Assembly (NCBI GenBank): GCA_000405345.1
Contig: ASPC01000117.1
Location: 1-6,281, forward strand
Length of the DNA stretch: 6,281 nucleotides
Source: Atribacteria bacterium SCGC AAA255-N14
GTDB taxonomy: Bacteria; Atribacterota; JS1; SB-45; 34-128
Direction of reading: 5' to 3'
The number at the start of each line of letters is the position of its first letter. The first letter of the stretch is position 1. This document shows positions 1-5,740 of the stretch, piece after piece. The notes under the pieces are model-generated. The model did no database searches. It had not been told where the DNA came from and was given only the letters and a program-made list of their open reading frames with translations. The position numbers and the translations under genes are program-made.

Positions 1-715
1 AGATTTTGAAGTGGGGTTTAATGAAGTCGTAGGGATTTTAGGTGATAATGGTGCAGGTAAATCGACTTTGATTAAAATTATTTCCGGAGTGCATTCTTTT
101 GATGATGGGGAAATGTATATTAGAGGTGTAAAAATTGATCCTAAAAAATATTCTGTAAAGATGGCTCATAATCTGGGCGTAGAAACCGTATATCAAGAAA
201 AAGCCCTTGCAGATAAGCAAACTTTATGGAGAAATGTTTTTGTTGGCAGGCAAATTACTAATAAACTGGGTTTTCTTAATATAAAAAAAGAAAAAGAAGA
301 AACAAATAAAATTATGCATGATTTAATGGGATTTAGAGGAGTAGGTGTAAGTGCTGATTCAGTCATTAAAACCCTGTCTGGTGGGGAAAGGCAAGGCGTT
401 GCCATATCAAGAGCAATGTATTTTGAAGCAGAACTGGTTATTTTAGATGAGCCGACTATGGCTTTATCATTGCAAGAGGTAAAAAAAGTCTTGAAGTTTA
501 TCCAAAATATTAAGGATAAAGGAAAGTCCTGCATTTATATTTCTCACAATATCGCTAATGTTTATCCGGTTTCTGATCGTTTCGTAGCCATTGACCGAGG
601 CAAGGTAGTGGGTGCTTATAATCGTAAAGATTTATCTTTAGAGGAACTTAGCGAGGAATTGATTAGATATACTAAGTCAAGCACACAGATTAATCAAGGT
701 GAGAGGGTATTATAA
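1..715 (+). CDS. Sugar ABC transporter ATP-binding protein, single-domain CUT2 type (FrcA-like), 5'-truncated by the window edge
   Basis: This is the ATPase subunit of a carbohydrate importer; it hydrolyses ATP on the cytoplasmic face to drive the permease encoded next. The reading frame is open from base 2 and already coding there (Asp-Phe-Glu before the GTG at 11), so the true start lies upstream; about 237 residues are visible. Seen directly: Walker A GDNGAGKST (41-67), a Q-loop in VYQEKALAD (about 190-216), ABC signature LSGGERQG (374-397), Walker B LVILDEPT (434-457) and the H-loop His of YISHN (545-547). The wording around signature and Walker B (SRAMYFEAELVILDEPTMAL) matches the FrcA-like branch of the ribose/fructose importers rather than MalK. 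The protein ends shortly after one nucleotide-binding domain, so it is not the tandem ~500-residue RbsA form. The transported sugar cannot be read from the ATPase. Family assignment is secure. Confidence 0.93.
   Translation, partial: DFEVGFNEVVGILGDNGAGKSTLIKIISGVHSFDDGEMYIRGVKIDPKKYSVKMAHNLGVETVYQEKALADKQTLWRNVFVGRQITNKLGFLNIKKEKEETNKIMHDLMGFRGVGVSADSVIKTLSGGERQGVAISRAMYFEAELVILDEPTMALSLQEVKKVLKFIQNIKDKGKSCIYISHNIANVYPVSDRFVAIDRGKVVGAYNRKDLSLEELSEELIRYTKSSTQINQGERVL
696..707 (+). promoter_or_regulatory. Ribosome binding site for the permease, inside the end of the ATPase gene
   Basis: AAGGTGAGAGGG overlaps the last codons of the ATPase gene. Its GAGAGGG part lies 9 bases before the ATG at 717, a normal spacing. 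This favours ATG 717 over the in-frame GTG at 699, which lies inside the purine-rich element itself. The arrangement implies translational coupling of the two subunits. Confidence 0.65.
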
Positions 716-716
716 T

Positions 717-1688
717 ATGGATAATTTAGAACAAAAGTTCAAAGTAAAAAAATCTATTCAATACAAATCTCAAATTGCATTGTTAATAATGACTGTTAGT
801 ATTTTTGGATTATTTATGATTACCAGCCCTGAAGTTTTCCTCAAAGGAAGAATATATCAATCATTTTTATCTACAGTTCCTATTATGGGACTAATGGCTC
901 TTGGTTTAACTTTTGTACTTGCTATGGGCGAAATAGATCTTTCTTTTCCCTCGGTTATGGCCTTATCAGGCTTTATTTTTGCAATTACATTTAAGGCTAC
1001 AAACAGCGTTATATTGGCTATAATATGCAGCCTTTTATCTGGTGCAATCGTTGGATTTATAAACGGAACATTGGTTACATCGATCGGTATTCCATCAATT
1101 GTGGCCACATTGGGTATGCAATTTTTAATCAGGGGTTTTAGTAATATCATATCGAATGGTTTAGCCAAAACAATCGCAGTAGATAAAACTATTTCCTATA
1201 AAATATTTGCTGAAAAGTTAGGAGTAATTCCTGTTCAGTCAATTTGGTTTATAGGAATAACAATTTTCTTATATTTCTTACTTTTTAGACATAGGTTTGG
1301 TGAGCATGTGTTATTTATAGGTGATAATCAGGAAGCTGCAAGAATGATGGGTGTTAATATAAATAGAATGAAAATAATGGTTTTTATATTGATGGGAGTG
1401 ATAGCTTCATTTGCCGGAATACTTAGTTGTTACCGGATGAGAACCTGGTGGCCGACAATGGGAGAAGGATATATAATGATGGTAATGGCTGCTACTTTTG
1501 TGGGTGGTACTTCTATGTTTGGCGGAGAAGCTAGTATCGAAGGTACTTTCATTGGTTCATTTATTATTGGTTCTTTAGAAGCAGGTATTGTCGCTGCAGG
1601 CCTTTCTGGCTTCTGGACACAATTTATTTGCGGGGTATTAATCATAGTTTCAGTCATTATTCATACCTTGGCAAAGAGAAGAAAATAG
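717..1688 (+). CDS. Sugar ABC transporter permease, RbsC-like (CUT2, BPD_transp_2 family)
   Basis: This is the membrane channel subunit of the importer, 323 residues from ATG 717, a typical RbsC-family length. The protein is highly hydrophobic, with roughly nine or ten membrane segments, the first at about residues 18-36. Family hallmarks seen directly: GEIDLSFPSVMALSG (from residue 71), matching the GGIDLS-SV-AL motif of RbsC-type permeases, and GDNQEAARMMGVNINRMK (from residue 202), the cytoplasmic EAA-type loop that contacts the ATPase (Glu206-Ala-Ala). A Gly-rich stretch FVGGTSMFGGEASIEGT near residue 265 is also characteristic. The gene begins one base after the ATPase stop, so the two are co-transcribed and probably translationally coupled. 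An in-frame GTG at 699 would add six residues but fits the ribosome binding site badly. The periplasmic-type sugar-binding protein is not in the window and is expected upstream. Substrate is unknown; the neighbours suggest a pentose or 6-deoxyhexose. Confidence 0.93.
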   Translation: MDNLEQKFKVKKSIQYKSQIALLIMTVSIFGLFMITSPEVFLKGRIYQSFLSTVPIMGLMALGLTFVLAMGEIDLSFPSVMALSGFIFAITFKATNSVILAIICSLLSGAIVGFINGTLVTSIGIPSIVATLGMQFLIRGFSNIISNGLAKTIAVDKTISYKIFAEKLGVIPVQSIWFIGITIFLYFLLFRHRFGEHVLFIGDNQEAARMMGVNINRMKIMVFILMGVIASFAGILSCYRMRTWWPTMGEGYIMMVMAATFVGGTSMFGGEASIEGTFIGSFIIGSLEAGIVAAGLSGFWTQFICGVLIIVSVIIHTLAKRRK

Positions 1689-1801
1689 AGTAGAAGTAAA
1701 CTTTGTACACGGCAGCAGTTAACAAATAAATAATATTTTTATATTTTAAAATTGTTGAAAAAAATATAATCTACAAAATTTATTATTAGAGGGAGTTCAA
1801 T
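1689..1801 (+). other. Intergenic gap between permease and UroD-like gene
   Basis: 113 A+T-rich bases without a gene. There is no G+C-rich hairpin followed by a T-run, so no intrinsic terminator. TATAAT occurs at 1765-1770, but the position 17 bases upstream reads TATTTT, which is a poor -35, so a promoter is only weakly supported. TTTGTACA at 1702-1709 resembles one half of the Bacillus AraR operator (approximately TTGTAC-GTACAA, from memory) but has no adjacent partner. ACAAA at 1722-1726 could pair with TTTGT at 1702-1706 around 15 bases, a weak inverted repeat. Confidence 0.35.
1789..1795 (+). promoter_or_regulatory. Ribosome binding site for the UroD-like gene
   Basis: GAGGGAG is complementary to the 3' end of 16S rRNA and ends 6 bases before the ATG at 1802, which fixes that start. 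Confidence 0.75.
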
Positions 1802-2893
1802 ATGAATCATCGTGAAAGAGTCCTAATGGCTCTTAACCACGAAACCCCTGATAGATGCCCGATGCAAATAAGTTTTACTCCGGAATTTGCAAAAAAATTA
1901 AGCAAGGAAATGAAAATTCTGGGAGAAGATAGTCACAATCCTCATGGTGGAGGGAATACCTATAAATTGGAATTAGCTTTAGATGAAGATATGCTTCTCA
2001 CTTCGGTAGGGTGGGCTAATTCTTATTATCAGGATGGTTTTAAAAACGGAGAAGAATATGTTGATGAATGGGGTATAAGGTGGAAGATTATTCAATATGA
2101 TACTAAGTATGGAAAAGGTAGATATACCGAAATTATTGGACACCCTTTAGCAAAAGATGATGCTGTAAATACTTATATAGCTCCTGATCCTAATCGTCAG
2201 GAATTATATAGAGAAGCTCAAAAACTGATTGATAATTATAAAATAAATTATTTCATTGTTGGAGTTACTGTAACCACAATTTTTGAAACTGCTTGGGCCT
2301 TAAGGGGAATGGAAAAGCTGCTAATGGATTTTATAATAAATCCTGGTTTAGCTGAGGAAATATTAAATATACCTTATCAATACCATCTTACCGCTGCAAA
2401 GAAGTTAACTGAGATGGGAGTCGATATGATTTGGATTGGGGATGATGTTGGAACACAAAAGGCCATGATGTTTTCGCCACAAATTTGGAGGAATTTTTTT
2501 AAACCAAAGATGGCTAATTTTATCTCTGAAATAAAAAAAATCAATCCTACTTTAAAAGTAGCTTATCATTCTGATGGTGTAATTTATCCTATTATACCTG
2601 ATTTAATAGAGATCGGGCTGGACGTTCTGAATCCCGTACAACCAGCTGCCATGGATCCTTATAAATTAAAAAAAGAATATGGAGATAAATTGTGTTTTTG
2701 GGGCACATTGGATGAACAGTATACCCTGCCTTTTGGTTCACCGGGCGAAGTAAGAAAAGAGGTATTGTCTCGAATCAATCTGGTGGGTAAGCAGGGAGGC
2801 TTAATTATAGGTCCGACGCATAATATACAGCTTGATACACCTATGAACAATTTTTGGGTTATGCTAGATACCATAAGAAAGACTTATTATTAA
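1802..2893 (+). CDS. UroD/MtaA-superfamily protein (putative methyltransferase-like, not haem uroporphyrinogen decarboxylase)
   Basis: A 363-residue cytoplasmic protein of the uroporphyrinogen decarboxylase fold, the superfamily that also holds methylcobamide:CoM methyltransferases (MtaA/MtbA). Seen directly: the N-terminal MNHRERVLMALNHETPDRCP start common to this group; HSDG at residues 256-259; GLDVLNPVQP soon after; WGTLDEQYTLPFGSPGEVR around Asp304, the equivalent of the G-x-D-x-Q-x-LP-G-P-EV segment; and a C-terminal PTHNIQLDTP with His340. The RQAGR substrate-binding motif of true HemE is absent, so haem synthesis is unlikely. In MtaA-type enzymes zinc is held by H-x-C and a later Cys; here those places read H-S-D and T-H-N, so any metal site would be His/Asp/His (inference). 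The gene sits between sugar transport and sugar isomerase genes. Its reaction is unknown; methyl transfer from a methylated sugar or glycoside is one possibility. No corrinoid protein is present in the window. Confidence 0.85.
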   Translation: MNHRERVLMALNHETPDRCPMQISFTPEFAKKLSKEMKILGEDSHNPHGGGNTYKLELALDEDMLLTSVGWANSYYQDGFKNGEEYVDEWGIRWKIIQYDTKYGKGRYTEIIGHPLAKDDAVNTYIAPDPNRQELYREAQKLIDNYKINYFIVGVTVTTIFETAWALRGMEKLLMDFIINPGLAEEILNIPYQYHLTAAKKLTEMGVDMIWIGDDVGTQKAMMFSPQIWRNFFKPKMANFISEIKKINPTLKVAYHSDGVIYPIIPDLIEIGLDVLNPVQPAAMDPYKLKKEYGDKLCFWGTLDEQYTLPFGSPGEVRKEVLSRINLVGKQGGLIIGPTHNIQLDTPMNNFWVMLDTIRKTYY

Positions 2894-2959
2894 GCAATAG
2901 GGGTATTTTATTAAAAAAGTATCATTGGGTTATTAATATTTTAAGGGAGGATTTAAGAA
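2894..2959 (+). other. Short gap between UroD-like and isomerase genes, with ribosome binding site
   Basis: 66 A+T-rich bases with no terminator-like hairpin and no convincing promoter, consistent with co-transcription of the flanking genes. AGGGAGG at about 2944-2950 lies 9 bases before the ATG at 2960 and is a strong ribosome binding site that fixes the isomerase start. Confidence 0.6.
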
Positions 2960-4441
2960 ATGATTAACATTCCTGAAGTAAAACTTGGGATAGTTGCTGT
3001 AAGTCGTGATTGTTTTTCTATTGAACTTAGTAAAAATAGGAGAGAAGCTGTTATGAAGGCGTGCAGCAAAAAGGGAATTTTGATTAAGGAAATTAAGACA
3101 GCTGTTGAAAACGAAAAAGATGTTTTAAAGGTCTTAGAAGATTTAATACATCTCGGGATAAATGCTTTAGTGATATATCTGGGTAATTTTGGTCCTGAAG
3201 GACCAGAAACAATGCTTGCTCAAAAGTTCTCAGGACCTACTATCTTTGTTGCCGCAGCAGAAGAAACTGGAGAGGATTTAGTAAATGGTCGCGGAGATGC
3301 ATACTGCGGCATGTTGAACGCTTCATACAATTTAGGGTTAAGAAAATTAAATCCCTATATTCCTGAATATCCTGTTGGTACTGCTGAAGAAATATCAGAA
3401 ATGATATTAGACTTTGAAAATATCGCTAGAATATTACTTGGGCTTAAAAAACTCAAGATAATAAGTTTTGGTCCAAGGCCTCAGGACTTTCTTGCATGTA
3501 ATGCACCTATAAAACCATTGTATGATTTAGGCATAGAAATAATGGAAAATTCAGAGTTAGATCTTTTCGAAGCTTTTAATCATCATGAAAATGATTCAAG
3601 GATATCAGAAGTAGTGAAAAATATGGAAAAAGAATTGGGTGATGGAAACAGATATTCAGGAATACTGCCCAAACTTGCACAGTATGAGCTTACATTGAAA
3701 GATTGGATGGAACAGAACCTTGGTGCATCTGAATTTGCGATCTTTGCTAATAAGTGTTGGCCTGCCTTTCAGACTCAATTTGGTTTTGTACCTTGCTATG
3801 TGAATTCAAGATTTGCTTTGAGAGGAATACCTATATCTTGCGAAACAGACATATACGGAGCATTAAGTGAATATGTAATTACCCTTGCTACTAATTTGCC
3901 AGCTACATTACTTGATATAAACAATACAGTGCCGAAGGATATGTATGAAGAAAATAGGGAGAAAGCAGGGCATTATAAGCTGAACGACCTATTTATGGGG
4001 TTCCATTGTGGAAATACTCCTATTTGTTATATAAAAAATGCTGAAATGAAATATCAATTAATTATGCATAAATTTCTTGAGCCAAATAAGGACCCTGATA
4101 TTTCCAGAGGCACCCTTGAAGGAACCATAATTCCTGGAGATATTACACTGTTTAGACTGCAAGGTACATCTGATTATGAATTGAGGAGTTATATTGCTCA
4201 AGGAGAAGTACTTGATATAAATCCGAAATCCTTTGGAGGAATTGGTGTATTTGCGGTTAAAGAAATGGCCAGGTTCTATCGTCATATACTTATTGCAAAA
4301 AGATTTCCTCATCATACCGGTGTAGCATTTAAACATGTAGGAAAGATTTTATTTGAAGCTATGAAAATGTTAGGTATAGATGATGTAGCTTTTAATCAAC
4401 CTTCAAATTTACTATATAGGAACGAAAATCCATTTGACTAA
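2960..4441 (+). CDS. L-fucose/L-arabinose isomerase family protein (FucI-like, COG2407 type)
   Basis: Probable metal-dependent cytoplasmic aldose-ketose isomerase of 493 residues. The N terminus KLGIVAVSRDCFSIELS-RR resembles COG2407 proteins ('L-fucose isomerase and related proteins'). The C-terminal half carries the FucI-type metal site: Glu295 in CETDIYGA, Asp319 in LLDINN and His451/His452 in RFPHHTGVA. The Glu-Asp separation of 24 residues equals that of E. coli FucI (Glu337/Asp361; His528), recalled from the literature. FHCGN (residues 348-352) is another family signature. It is about 100 residues shorter than FucI (~590) and, although close to AraA (~500) in length, lacks the AraA Glu/Glu/His/His arrangement as I know it. 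The gene follows the UroD-like gene by 66 bases and precedes an AraR-like regulator. Fold and metal site are well supported; the substrate (L-fucose, D- or L-arabinose, or a modified sugar) is not determined. Confidence 0.88.
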   Translation: MINIPEVKLGIVAVSRDCFSIELSKNRREAVMKACSKKGILIKEIKTAVENEKDVLKVLEDLIHLGINALVIYLGNFGPEGPETMLAQKFSGPTIFVAAAEETGEDLVNGRGDAYCGMLNASYNLGLRKLNPYIPEYPVGTAEEISEMILDFENIARILLGLKKLKIISFGPRPQDFLACNAPIKPLYDLGIEIMENSELDLFEAFNHHENDSRISEVVKNMEKELGDGNRYSGILPKLAQYELTLKDWMEQNLGASEFAIFANKCWPAFQTQFGFVPCYVNSRFALRGIPISCETDIYGALSEYVITLATNLPATLLDINNTVPKDMYEENREKAGHYKLNDLFMGFHCGNTPICYIKNAEMKYQLIMHKFLEPNKDPDISRGTLEGTIIPGDITLFRLQGTSDYELRSYIAQGEVLDINPKSFGGIGVFAVKEMARFYRHILIAKRFPHHTGVAFKHVGKILFEAMKMLGIDDVAFNQPSNLLYRNENPFD

Positions 4442-4558
4442 ATTTAAAAATTGAAAATATTATAAATATGAATAGAAAATATTTGCGCTCTTAAAGGTGA
4501 TGAAGTAAAAAAAACAGAATATACAATTTATTTTTTGTTGATTTGGAGAAAAGTAAAA
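4442..4558 (+). other. Intergenic gap upstream of the AraR-like regulator, with possible promoter/operator
   Basis: 117 very A+T-rich bases. GAAAATATT occurs twice as a direct repeat (4453-4461 and 4475-4483), 22 bases or about two helical turns apart. AAATATT (4455-4461) and AATATTT (4478-4484) are also an inverted pair, but the stem is all A-T and is not followed by a T-run, so it is not a credible terminator. TATACA at 4520-4525 could be a -10 element, although the -35 position is poor. It overlaps an imperfect inverted pair ACAA (4523-4526) / TTGT (4535-4538) that resembles the motif before the aldolase gene. Autoregulation is therefore possible but weakly supported. Confidence 0.3.
4545..4548 (+). 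promoter_or_regulatory. Ribosome binding site deciding the regulator start at 4559
   Basis: GGAG within TTTGGAGAA lies 10 bases before the ATG at 4559. The frame is open further up to a TTG at 4535, but that would place this Shine-Dalgarno inside the coding region and no good site lies before the TTG. ATG 4559 also gives the family-typical short N terminus before the winged helix. Confidence 0.65.
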
Positions 4559-5644
4559 ATGATAAAACCCGATAAGTATTTACCAAAATATTATCAACTA
4601 AAAGAATATTTAAAACAGATGATTCAAAATGGAGATATTATTCCAACGCAAAAGCTGCCTTCAGAAAGTGATCTTGTCCGTCAGTTTAAAATAAGCAGAC
4701 ATACTGTTCGCCATTCTTTTAGTGAGTTAGAAAATGAAGGATGGATATATAGAGAACAGGGGAGAGGTACTTTTTGCGCTTACAGAGGAAGTAAAAAAGA
4801 GCAGAAAATAGCTGTTCTAACCACATATATTTCTAACTATATTTTTCCCTCTATTATGAGAGGCATTGAGGAAACATTGTGTGAATCAGGTTTTTCCTTT
4901 AGTATTGCCAGCACAGGCAATAATAAACACAAAGAAGAGGAATGTATGAAAAGATTCTTAGAACAGGATATTTCCGGTATAATTGTGGAGCCGACAAAAA
5001 GTGCTAAACGAAATATCAATAAAAAATACTTTCAGGAACTAGATAAACGCAATATCCCATATCTACTATTACATGCCACCTATCCTGATTTAGATTCTGC
5101 ATATGTAATTATGGATGATGAAAAAGGTGGCTTTATTGCTACACAATATTTATTAAAGCTAGGTCATAAAGATATAGCTGGAATATTTTTATCTGATGAT
5201 TTACAAGGTATAAAACGACAGGCCGGTTTTTTGTCTGCTTTAAAGAAATATAATGTTACTATCAATAATGAATTTTTAGGTAATTATAAAACTGAGCAGA
5301 TGTTTTCTTTTCCATATAATTTTACTATTAACTTGTTGAAAAAGAAAAATCGACCAACTGCTATTGTTTGTTATAATGACCAAATAGCTATTCAGGTTAT
5401 GGAGGCTATTCGTCGTAGTAACTTAAAGATTCCCGAGGATATTTCATTGGTAGGATACGATAATTCAAATTTAGCAGTTGCTACTGAGGTAAAATTAACC
5501 ACTATTAAGCATCCAAAAGAAGAGATGGGCAAACGGGTCGCACGCATGATAGTGGATATGATTAATGGGAAGGCAGGGAAACCGTGTTTTGTGTATCAGC
5601 CGGAGCTTATTATAAGAAGCTCTTGTAAAACATTCCAGAAATAA
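4559..5644 (+). CDS. AraR-like transcriptional regulator (GntR winged helix + LacI/PBP1 sugar-sensing domain)
   Basis: Probable sugar-responsive repressor of 361 residues, close to the ~362 of Bacillus subtilis AraR. Residues 7-75 form a GntR winged helix: KYYQLKEYLKQMI at the start, LPSE at 33-36, the recognition-helix segment SRHTVR at 46-51 and wing residues GRGTF at 68-72. From about residue 82 (KIAVLTTYISNYIFPSIMRGIE) to the end is a LacI-type periplasmic-binding-protein-like domain. It contains LKLGHKDIAGIFLSDDLQGIKRQAGF, a wording typical of the AraR branch, and near the C terminus PTAIVCYNDQIA and IPEDISLVGYDNS, standard for LacI effector domains. This domain order is the AraR chimera; ordinary LacI proteins have a different HTH. 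It is predicted to bind operators near this locus and release them when the sugar or its derivative is bound. Candidate sites lie in the gaps on both sides. The effector need not be L-arabinose, since the neighbouring isomerase is FucI-like rather than AraA. Confidence 0.9.
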   Translation: MIKPDKYLPKYYQLKEYLKQMIQNGDIIPTQKLPSESDLVRQFKISRHTVRHSFSELENEGWIYREQGRGTFCAYRGSKKEQKIAVLTTYISNYIFPSIMRGIEETLCESGFSFSIASTGNNKHKEEECMKRFLEQDISGIIVEPTKSAKRNINKKYFQELDKRNIPYLLLHATYPDLDSAYVIMDDEKGGFIATQYLLKLGHKDIAGIFLSDDLQGIKRQAGFLSALKKYNVTINNEFLGNYKTEQMFSFPYNFTINLLKKKNRPTAIVCYNDQIAIQVMEAIRRSNLKIPEDISLVGYDNSNLAVATEVKLTTIKHPKEEMGKRVARMIVDMINGKAGKPCFVYQPELIIRSSCKTFQK

Positions 5645-5666
5645 GGTAAAATTTACAAAAAATATT

Positions 5667-5695
5667 TTTACAAAGAAATTTATTTTGTATTTAAT
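5667..5695 (+). promoter_or_regulatory. Candidate sigma-A promoter for the aldolase gene
   Basis: TTTACA (5667-5672) and TTTAAT (5690-5695) are separated by exactly 17 bases. The -35 box matches TTGACA at 5 of 6 positions and the -10 box matches TATAAT at 5 of 6. Transcription would start near 5702, leaving a leader of about 40 bases. In DNA this A+T-rich, chance matches are common, so confidence is moderate. Confidence 0.45.
5669..5689 (+). promoter_or_regulatory. Candidate operator: TACAAA-N9-TTTGTA inverted repeat
   Basis: TACAAA (5669-5674) and TTTGTA (5684-5689) are exact reverse complements centred on 5679, with AA/TT flanking the centre also symmetric. The repeat overlaps the candidate -35 box and promoter spacer, the usual place for a repressor site. 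The AraR-like regulator encoded immediately upstream is the obvious candidate ligand. Its Bacillus relative binds roughly TTGTAC-GTACAA (from memory), so the half-site word is shared but here the arms face the opposite way and are spaced apart. Confidence 0.4.
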
Positions 5696-5723
5696 TATAT
5701 TAATGTATGAGAAAAATTATGTT

Positions 5724-5729
5724 GGGAGG
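5724..5729 (+). promoter_or_regulatory. Ribosome binding site for the aldolase/epimerase gene
   Basis: GGGAGG lies 11 bases before the ATG at 5741, a slightly long but usable spacing. An ATG at 5733 is closer but lies in a different frame, which does not encode the class II aldolase protein; this fixes 5741 as the start. Confidence 0.6.
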
Positions 5730-5740
5730 ACGATGAGAGC

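Larger units (their letters stand above)
5645..5740 (+). other. Intergenic control region upstream of the class II aldolase gene
   Basis: 96 A+T-rich bases. They hold two copies of TTTACAAA (5652-5659 and 5667-5674), a GTAAA-A-TTTAC palindrome (5646-5656), the perfect palindrome AAAAATATTTTT (5658-5669), a promoter-like pair and an inverted repeat (listed separately), and a strong ribosome binding site. No terminator for the regulator gene is visible. Confidence 0.5.

Noticed and set aside
193..534. Antisense open frame of 113 codons within the ATPase gene, and similar antisense frames in the permease, UroD-like, isomerase and regulator genes
   Set aside because: They lie entirely within genes with clear protein motifs on the + strand, have no recognisable motifs of their own, and are the kind of opening expected opposite A+T-rich coding sequence.
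699..716. In-frame GTG at 699 as an alternative permease start
   Set aside because: It lies within the purine-rich ribosome binding site and overlaps the ATPase gene; ATG 717 has a better-spaced Shine-Dalgarno element.
1742..1770. Sigma-A promoter with TATAAT at 1765-1770
   Set aside because: At 17 bases upstream the -35 reads TATTTT, and the TTGTTG at 1753-1758 is far too close. The -10 word is expected by chance in this composition.
1802..2893. Annotation as uroporphyrinogen decarboxylase (hemE)
   Set aside because: The RQAGR substrate-binding motif is absent, the C-terminal HSDG/HNIQ segments belong to the methyltransferase-like branch, and no haem genes are nearby.
2960..4441. Annotation as L-arabinose isomerase araA, suggested by length and the AraR-like neighbour
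   Set aside because: The metal-site residues follow the FucI pattern (Glu, Asp 24 residues on, distal His) rather than the AraA pattern.
4442..4500. Intrinsic terminator after the isomerase gene
   Set aside because: The only pairing is an A-T stem of seven bases (AAATATT/AATATTT) with a 16-base loop and no following T-run.
4535..4558. In-frame TTG at 4535 as the regulator start
   Set aside because: It would add eight residues with no family counterpart and put the GGAG Shine-Dalgarno inside the gene; ATG 4559 is well placed.
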